Assembly (NCBI GenBank): GCA_005885325.1
Contig: VAYX01000019.1
Span: forward strand, 1 to 18,195
DNA from: Actinomycetota bacterium
GTDB taxonomy: Bacteria; Actinomycetota; UBA4738; HRBIN12
DNA length: 18,195 nucleotides
Direction: 5' to 3'
The position numbers and the translations under genes are program-made. This document shows positions 13,500-18,195 of this stretch, one piece after another. The notes beneath the pieces were generated by a model. That model worked only from the letters and a program-made list of their open reading frames with translations. It made no database searches and was not told the DNA's origin. The stretch's first letter is position 1, and every line of letters begins with the position of its first letter.

Positions 13500-15466
13500 G
13501 CCGCGGCTCCGCTCGCTTCGCGCAGCAGCCGCCTGGCATGCCGGCGGAGCTTCCAGGGGAGCTTGGGCCGCGTCTTCGCATCGGAAAGCGCCCGGAGGAG
13601 CTCTCGTCCCTCGGTCCCCTCGGCTAGCTCGTCGAGGGCCTGCCGGCGAAGGCCGCGGTCGGGGTTCGACAGCGCGATGTCCCCCAGAGCTGCCGCCGCC
13701 TCCGGCGCGAAGATCGCCCCCAGCACGGACACCGCGGTGGGCCGAACGTCCTGGGGCCCTTCCCCGGCCAGCGCATAGAGGTGCAGAACGGCCTTGGCTC
13801 CCCCCGCCACCACCAGGGCCTTCACCGCCTCCTTTCGGACCTGGGCCGACGGATGGCGCGCCGCCCCGGCCAGCTGGTCCAGGACCTCCTCGCCTCCGGC
13901 GTTGCCCAGCAGGTTCGCGGCGTTCCTCACCACGTACCACCGGGGATCCTGCAACCGGGCCACCACAGGCCGCAGGTGCCCTCGGGCGACCTGGCGAAGC
14001 GCGGCCAGCAGATGCGCGCGCCGCTCGCGATCGGCGTCCTCGGCAAGCAGGTCGAGGAGCACCTCCACCCCGACGTCTCCGAAGGGTTCCAGAACCTCGG
14101 GAACCGTGGCGCCGCCGTCATCGAGGCGCACCGTGGCCACCAATGCCAGCACCGCCTCCGGCGCCAGGGCCTGGCGGGCATACGAGCCATACAGGGACTC
14201 GCGCTCCTCGCCGGCTCCCCCCAGCGCCTCGCGGACCGAATCCAGCAGCTCGCGGACGCGAACGGGATCCCGCATGGCCATGGCTTCCTGGAGCCCTTCC
14301 GCCCACAGGGACAGCACCTCGCCGAGCCGCTCGTCGTCGCCCTCGAGCATCAGGTAGTCGCGGAGCGCGAGCAGCGCCGAGGCCTTCCGCTGCTCGTCGG
14401 TTCGGGGAAGGGTGGCCTGCATCGTCCGGACGTCGTCGCGTTCGGTCGCGGTCAGGTAGCCGGCGAGCGCGTCGGTCACCGAGCCCCCGAACCCATCCGC
14501 CCGGGACTTGGTGAGGTCCACCCCCACCTCCTCCAGGCCCGCCAGGATCGTGCCGGCCTCCTCCCGCCCGGCCTCGAGCGCTTCGGTCAAGTCGACGAGG
14601 TCCAGGTGCCGGACGCCGGCGGCGGCGAGATAGTTCGCCAGCTCGACGGGATCGCGTCGGCCGTCCCGGCCCAGGTCGACGAGCGCCCGGGTGAGCTCGG
14701 CGTTGCTCATCGTGCCGATCAACCGTTCGGCCAACGGGTCGTCGCGGACCCGGTCCACCAGGAGCTCGACGAGCGAGCGGCGAAGCTCGGGCGGGAGCTC
14801 CGTGACGACGTCGTGCACCGTCGCGTGCAGGTCGATCTCGCGTCCCGCCTCGATCGACAGGTCCGAGACCAGACCCCGGAGCCGCTCGAACAGGGCTTCG
14901 GCTCGGGTCTCCGGTGCGCCGGCGAGCTCGTCGATCCGAAGCTGTGAGGCCAGCAGGTGGGCATCGGGCACGCGAGCGGGATTGGCCACCACGTCCTCGG
15001 CCACATGATCGGCCCCCTCGACCGCGGAGGGCCCGAGAGCCGAGAGCATGATCGACCGAACCCCCGCGGAGGCGAGCATCGCCTCGGCGCCGCCCCCTTC
15101 CCTCAGCTCCTCGGGCGGCATCGACAGCATGGCGAAGGCCCGTTCCAGGTCGCGAACGTCCGGCACCGCCGCGATCTCCACCCGCTCCACCCGGCGTTCG
15201 AAGCAGGCTCGGGCCAGGCGCTCGGTCGTCTCGTTGGGGGGCAGGGGTGTCCCGGCGAACACGAAGCCATCGCCTCGAACCTCCACGTCGATCGGCCCGG
15301 AGGCAAGCGCCAGGCGGACCGAGTCGCCGATCCGCTCCACCGCCGCCACGAACCCGGGGCGGTCGGAGCTGCCGGGGAAGAGCCGGTAAGCGGCCAGGCC
15401 GAGCCAGAGCTGCCGCAGCAGCCCCGCGACTTCCCTGGCCCGATCTTCCCCCCCGCTCACGACCAC
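13496..15466 (-). CDS. HEAT-repeat protein sharing an N-terminal domain with the HD-GYP protein
   Basis: A 656-residue, mostly helical cytosolic protein. Residues 15-120 resemble the N-terminus of the neighbouring HD-GYP protein: YRLFP, then VEVRGDGFVFAGTPL, then RLARACFERRVERVEI and VRDLERAFAML. Residues about 190-440 are helical and unassigned, with the stretch LVDLGRDGRRDPVELANYLA (262-281). Residues about 455-620 form HEAT-like repeats (RPVVARLQDPRWYVVRNAAN, RHPSAQVRKEAVKALV, LRRQALDELAEG). The last 30 residues are basic. HEAT repeats bind proteins; no catalytic motif is seen. The GTG at 15466 lies 16 bases after AGGAGGGG (15483-15490), a long spacer, and a second GTG at 15460 is possible. 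The probable role is a scaffold or regulatory partner of the HD-GYP protein. Confidence 0.82.
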   Translation of the reverse strand: MVVSGGEDRAREVAGLLRQLWLGLAAYRLFPGSSDRPGFVAAVERIGDSVRLALASGPIDVEVRGDGFVFAGTPLPPNETTERLARACFERRVERVEIAAVPDVRDLERAFAMLSMPPEELREGGGAEAMLASAGVRSIMLSALGPSAVEGADHVAEDVVANPARVPDAHLLASQLRIDELAGAPETRAEALFERLRGLVSDLSIEAGREIDLHATVHDVVTELPPELRRSLVELLVDRVRDDPLAERLIGTMSNAELTRALVDLGRDGRRDPVELANYLAAAGVRHLDLVDLTEALEAGREEAGTILAGLEEVGVDLTKSRADGFGGSVTDALAGYLTATERDDVRTMQATLPRTDEQRKASALLALRDYLMLEGDDERLGEVLSLWAEGLQEAMAMRDPVRVRELLDSVREALGGAGEERESLYGSYARQALAPEAVLALVATVRLDDGGATVPEVLEPFGDVGVEVLLDLLAEDADRERRAHLLAALRQVARGHLRPVVARLQDPRWYVVRNAANLLGNAGGEEVLDQLAGAARHPSAQVRKEAVKALVVAGGAKAVLHLYALAGEGPQDVRPTAVSVLGAIFAPEAAAALGDIALSNPDRGLRRQALDELAEGTEGRELLRALSDAKTRPKLPWKLRRHARRLLREASGAAA

Positions 15467-15501
15467 CCCGATCTGATGGCTAGCCCCTCCTGCGGGTGTA
15501 T

Positions 15502-15587
15502 CGACCGTCGGCCCCCCCGGCCTAAGCCGAGGGTCCGCATGCGGGAGGCCGGGGCGGCTAAACCCGACGGGGGGACGGTCGGGCCGC
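15502..15587 (-). promoter_or_regulatory. Structured leader between folD-like and HEAT genes
   Basis: Three helices are possible in the minus-strand RNA. Hairpin A pairs GGCGG (15587-15583) with CCGCC (15556-15552) and CCCGAC (15582-15577) with GUCGGG (15567-15562). Hairpin B pairs CCCCGGCCU (15553-15545) with AGGCCGGGG (15522-15514), nine perfect pairs. A long-range helix pairs GACCGUC (15579-15573) with GACGGUC (15508-15502) and excludes the inner part of A. There is no U-tract, so it is not a classic terminator. The ribosome-binding site AGGAGGGG follows 12 bases later. I matched it to no known riboswitch. Confidence 0.45.
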
Positions 15588-15607
15588 CGACGTCACGGAC
15601 GTCCGGC

Positions 15608-16531
15608 TCACCGGAAGATGCCGAAGCGGGGCTCGACGCGTTGGGCCATGGCGGCGGCCATGAGCGCGTTCCCCACCAGCCAGACGTCGGTGATGGGGCC
15701 GACCCCGCCGGGGACGGGCGTGATGGCCTCGGCCCTGGCTGCGACGCTCTCGAAATCCAGATCCCCGACCATCCGGGTCTTGCCCGTGGCCGGGTCCTCA
15801 ACCGGGTGGATGCCGACATCCACAGCGATGACGCCGTCCCGGACCATGTCGCCGGTCACGAGGGCTCGTACCCCGGCCGCGACGATCAGGATGTCGGCGA
15901 GACAGGTGAACTCGGCGAGCTTGCCGGCCGCGTGCGTGCGGCTGTGACAGGCGACGACCGTCGCGTCTCGCTGAAGCCCGAGCCACTGCGCCGGCTTGCC
16001 CACGCTGTTCGAGCGGCCGACGACCACGATGGTCTTGCCCGAGTAGAACGTGGCGGGATCCTGGCCCGTCGACCGGACGTAGGAGTCCAGTAGGTAGTAG
16101 CAGGAGGCAGGGGTCGACGGGAGGAACCGCGGCCGGCCCTGGGCAAGCAGCCCCGTGTTCTGCGGGTGCACCGCCTCGATGTCCTTCAGTGGATCGATCG
16201 CGCTGTTGATCTCAGCCTCGGGGATGTGCGAAGGGAGCGGGTGCAGGACCAGGATCCCGGTGATCCTCGGATCGGCGTTCAGCTTGCCGATCGTAGCCGC
16301 GACGTCCGCGAGTTGGACGTCGGCGGGCAGGCCCTCGCTCACGTACCGGTATTCGAGCGCCTCGCACAGACGCCGAACGTGGCGCTCGTATGCCTGCGCC
16401 GCGAAGTCCTCGCCCACCAGCACCGTGGCCAGGCCCGGCCGAACCTCGGACAGCCGCAGGACCTTGAGCTCCTCCTCGATCGTGTGCCGCAGATGCTCCG
16501 CGATCGCGTTCCCGTCGATCACGTGGGCCAC
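15608..16531 (-). CDS. folD: FolD-family methylenetetrahydrofolate dehydrogenase, divergent active site
   Basis: A 307-residue homologue of bifunctional methylenetetrahydrofolate dehydrogenase/cyclohydrolase, normal in length. The NAD(P)-binding half is well kept: VVVGRSNSVGKPAQWL (169-184), ATVVACHSRT (190-199), and the C-terminal hallmark TPVPGGVGPIT (271-281). The folate and cyclohydrolase site is altered. The YxxxK motif keeps Tyr48 but has Val52 for the catalytic lysine, VQLPLP reads VLHPLP (95-100) and so loses the glutamine, and KDVDG reads KDIEA (116-120). It may be a dehydrogenase without cyclohydrolase activity, as known for yeast Mtd1, or act on another substrate. The start is a GTG at 16531 with GGAGG upstream, 24 bases after the ligA stop. 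The symbol is given by family only. Confidence 0.85.
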   Translation of the reverse strand: MAHVIDGNAIAEHLRHTIEEELKVLRLSEVRPGLATVLVGEDFAAQAYERHVRRLCEALEYRYVSEGLPADVQLADVAATIGKLNADPRITGILVLHPLPSHIPEAEINSAIDPLKDIEAVHPQNTGLLAQGRPRFLPSTPASCYYLLDSYVRSTGQDPATFYSGKTIVVVGRSNSVGKPAQWLGLQRDATVVACHSRTHAAGKLAEFTCLADILIVAAGVRALVTGDMVRDGVIAVDVGIHPVEDPATGKTRMVGDLDFESVAARAEAITPVPGGVGPITDVWLVGNALMAAAMAQRVEPRFGIFR

Positions 16532-16555
16532 GTCACCCCTCCTCGGTGGTCGCGG

Positions 16556-18195
16556 TCAGCCCCGCCCCAGGCGCCGGAGGAACCCCTGCTCGTCGATCAT
16601 CTCGACCCCGACCTGTTCGGCCTGCGCCGCCTTCGACCCCGGATTCTCCCCCACGACGACGAAGTCGGTCTTCTTGGAGACGCTCGAGGCGACCCTGGCG
16701 CCTGCCTCCTGGGCCGCCCGGCTGGCTTCGTCCCTGGACATCGAGGACAGGCTCCCGGTGATCACGATGGTCTTGCCGGCGAGCGGTCCCTGGGCCGGCC
16801 CCTCGGGCTTCTCGTCCGCCGTCCGAATGCCGGCCTTGCGCAGCTTCTCGATGAGCTTGCGGTTCTGGCGGTCGTGGAACCACTCGTACACGCTCCGGGC
16901 GATCTCCGGCCCGATCTCGGGGACCGCGTCGATCTCCTCCACACTCGCCTTGGCGATGGCGTCGATGGAGCCGAACTCCCGAGCCAGGACCTGCGCCACG
17001 TGGGTCCCGACGTGCGGGATGTTCAGCCCGACCAACAGGCGCCAGATGGGGCGATCCTTCGAGCGCTCGATGGCCGAGAGCAGGTTGTCGATCCGCTTGT
17101 CGGCGAACCCCGGGAGCTGGGCCAGCTGCTCCCGGGTCAGCGAATACACGTCGCCCGGATCCTTCACCCATCCCATGTCCAGCAGCAGCAGGCCCGTCTT
17201 GTAGCCCAGGCCCTCGATGTCCATGGCGCCGCGCGAGGCGAACGCGAACAGCCACTCGACGTTCTGCGACGGACAACCTCGCTTGTTCGGGCATCGCCAG
17301 TAGGCCTCGCCCTCCTTGCGGGCGAGCGGCGTCCCGCACGAGGGGCATTTCTTCGGGAACCGCCAGGGCTTCGCCTTCGGTGGTCGCGTCGACAGGACCG
17401 GGCCGACCACCTCGGGGATCACGTCGCCCGCCCGACGGACGATCACGGTGTCGCCCTCCCGGATGTCCTTGCGTTTCACCTCGTCCTCGTTGTGCAGGGT
17501 TGCCGTGGTCACCGTCACGCCCGAGATGAACACGGGCTCGAGCACGGCGAACGGCGTGACGATCCCGGTGCGTCCGGTGTGCACGTCGATCTCCTTGAGG
17601 AGGGTGGTGCGCTCTTCCGGCGGGAACTTATAGGCCACTGCCCAGCGGGGGGCGTGGCTGGTGGCGCCGAGCTCGTCCTGGAGAGCGATCTGATCGACCT
17701 TCACCACCACCCCGTCGATCTCCCAGTCGACGCTGTGCCGGTTCTCCTGCCACTTCTGGATGTAGGCGATCACGCCGTCCAGGTCCTCCCGCACCTCCCC
17801 CTGCGGCGGGACCGGCAGCCCGGCGTCGCGGCACCACTGGAGGAAGCCCGAATGCGATTCGAACCGGATCCCCCCGGCATAGCCGAAGCTGTGCACCCAC
17901 AGGGCCAGGGGCCGGCTCGCCGTGACCTTCGGGTCCTTCTGTCGAAGGCTCCCCGCCGCGCCGTTGCGCGGGTTCGCGAATGGGCGCTGGCCCGCTTCGA
18001 GCAGTTGTTGGTTCAGCTTCTCGAACGCCTTCACGGGCAGGTAGATCTCGCCCCGGACCTCGAGGACCGGGGGCGGGTCCTTGACCCGGAGCCGCTGGGG
18101 CACCGAGCGAACCGTGCGGACGTTGGCGGTGATGTCCTCACCGACCCGGCCGTCTCCCCGCGTGGCCCCCTTGACCAGGAGCCCGTGCTCGTAGG
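16556..18195 (-). CDS. ligA: NAD-dependent DNA ligase, C-terminal part (cut by window edge)
   Basis: 545 residues of the essential NAD+-dependent ligase that seals nicks in replication and repair. The frame is open to the edge and begins with YEHGLLVKGATRGDG; about 120 residues are missing, including the adenylated-lysine KxDG motif. Visible nucleotidyltransferase motifs are EVRGEIYLP, FANPRNGAAGSLRQKDP, DGVVVKVD and PRWAVAYKFPPEE. An OB-fold follows, then a four-cysteine zinc finger (CPSC ... CPNKRGC), helix-hairpin-helix repeats with LPGFADKRIDNLL and VPEIGPEIA, and a C-terminal BRCT domain (LAGKTIVITGSLSSMSRDEA). The coding frame continues upstream of a GTG at 18103, which is internal, not the start. 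The folD-like gene follows after 24 bases. Everything visible is intact. Confidence 0.97.
   Translation of the reverse strand, partial: YEHGLLVKGATRGDGRVGEDITANVRTVRSVPQRLRVKDPPPVLEVRGEIYLPVKAFEKLNQQLLEAGQRPFANPRNGAAGSLRQKDPKVTASRPLALWVHSFGYAGGIRFESHSGFLQWCRDAGLPVPPQGEVREDLDGVIAYIQKWQENRHSVDWEIDGVVVKVDQIALQDELGATSHAPRWAVAYKFPPEERTTLLKEIDVHTGRTGIVTPFAVLEPVFISGVTVTTATLHNEDEVKRKDIREGDTVIVRRAGDVIPEVVGPVLSTRPPKAKPWRFPKKCPSCGTPLARKEGEAYWRCPNKRGCPSQNVEWLFAFASRGAMDIEGLGYKTGLLLLDMGWVKDPGDVYSLTREQLAQLPGFADKRIDNLLSAIERSKDRPIWRLLVGLNIPHVGTHVAQVLAREFGSIDAIAKASVEEIDAVPEIGPEIARSVYEWFHDRQNRKLIEKLRKAGIRTADEKPEGPAQGPLAGKTIVITGSLSSMSRDEASRAAQEAGARVASSVSKKTDFVVVGENPGSKAAQAEQVGVEMIDEQGFLRRLGRG

Noticed and set aside
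15588..15603. Two GACGTC palindromes nine bases apart after folD as an operator.
   Set aside because: Six-base palindromes are common at this GC level and nothing else supports a binding site.
15467..15607. A classical c-di-GMP (GEMM-I) riboswitch before the HEAT/HD-GYP genes.
   Set aside because: The conserved core (GCAAA and the tetraloop and receptor sequences) was not found on either strand; only generic helices remain.

Overview
The window is a high-GC, densely packed bacterial chromosome segment. All but one of the genes lie on the minus strand, so transcription mostly runs from position 18195 towards 1. The gene order ligA - gatC - gatA - gatB - serA is the order I know from Actinomycetota. 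In Mycobacterium tuberculosis the same genes come in the same order, with other genes interspersed. Together with the GC content, frequent GTG starts and a SerA of the long mycobacterial type, this points to an actinomycete. The extra HD-GYP and HEAT genes and the odd FolD suggest a deep-branching lineage. That placement is inference.

Layout, following minus-strand transcription. (1) 18195-15608: the C-terminal part of NAD-dependent DNA ligase (ligA), cut by the window edge, then a FolD homologue that lacks the usual cyclohydrolase residues. (2) 15607-11729: a structured leader, then a HEAT-repeat protein translationally coupled to an HD-GYP phosphodiesterase-type protein, followed closely by gatC and gatA. 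The HEAT and HD-GYP proteins appear to share one N-terminal domain. (3) 10382-9315: the only plus-strand gene, an EamA/DMT transporter, sits between gatA and gatB, and its 3' end overlaps that of gatA. (4) 9271-6520: gatB and an MFS permease. (5) 6425-4672: a Rieske [2Fe-2S] protein, an FAD/NADH ferredoxin reductase and a small unknown protein, nearly touching one another. (6) 4577-1838: a class V aminotransferase and serA, four bases apart, probably supplying the first two steps of serine synthesis. (7) 1837-1: a leader with a possible 13-codon upstream ORF, then two tandem paralogous MFS exporters, the second cut by the window edge.

Housekeeping roles are DNA nick sealing (LigA), one-carbon folate chemistry (FolD-like), tRNA-dependent amidation (GatCAB) and serine synthesis (SerA plus aminotransferase). 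The less expected parts are four. One is the HEAT/HD-GYP pair and its leader. Another is the FolD variant. A third is the transporter inserted in gatCAB. The last is the MFS leader, where RNA pairing could cover the exporter's ribosome-binding site. I found no tRNA, rRNA, CRISPR array, insertion sequence or gene-free stretch over 300 bases.
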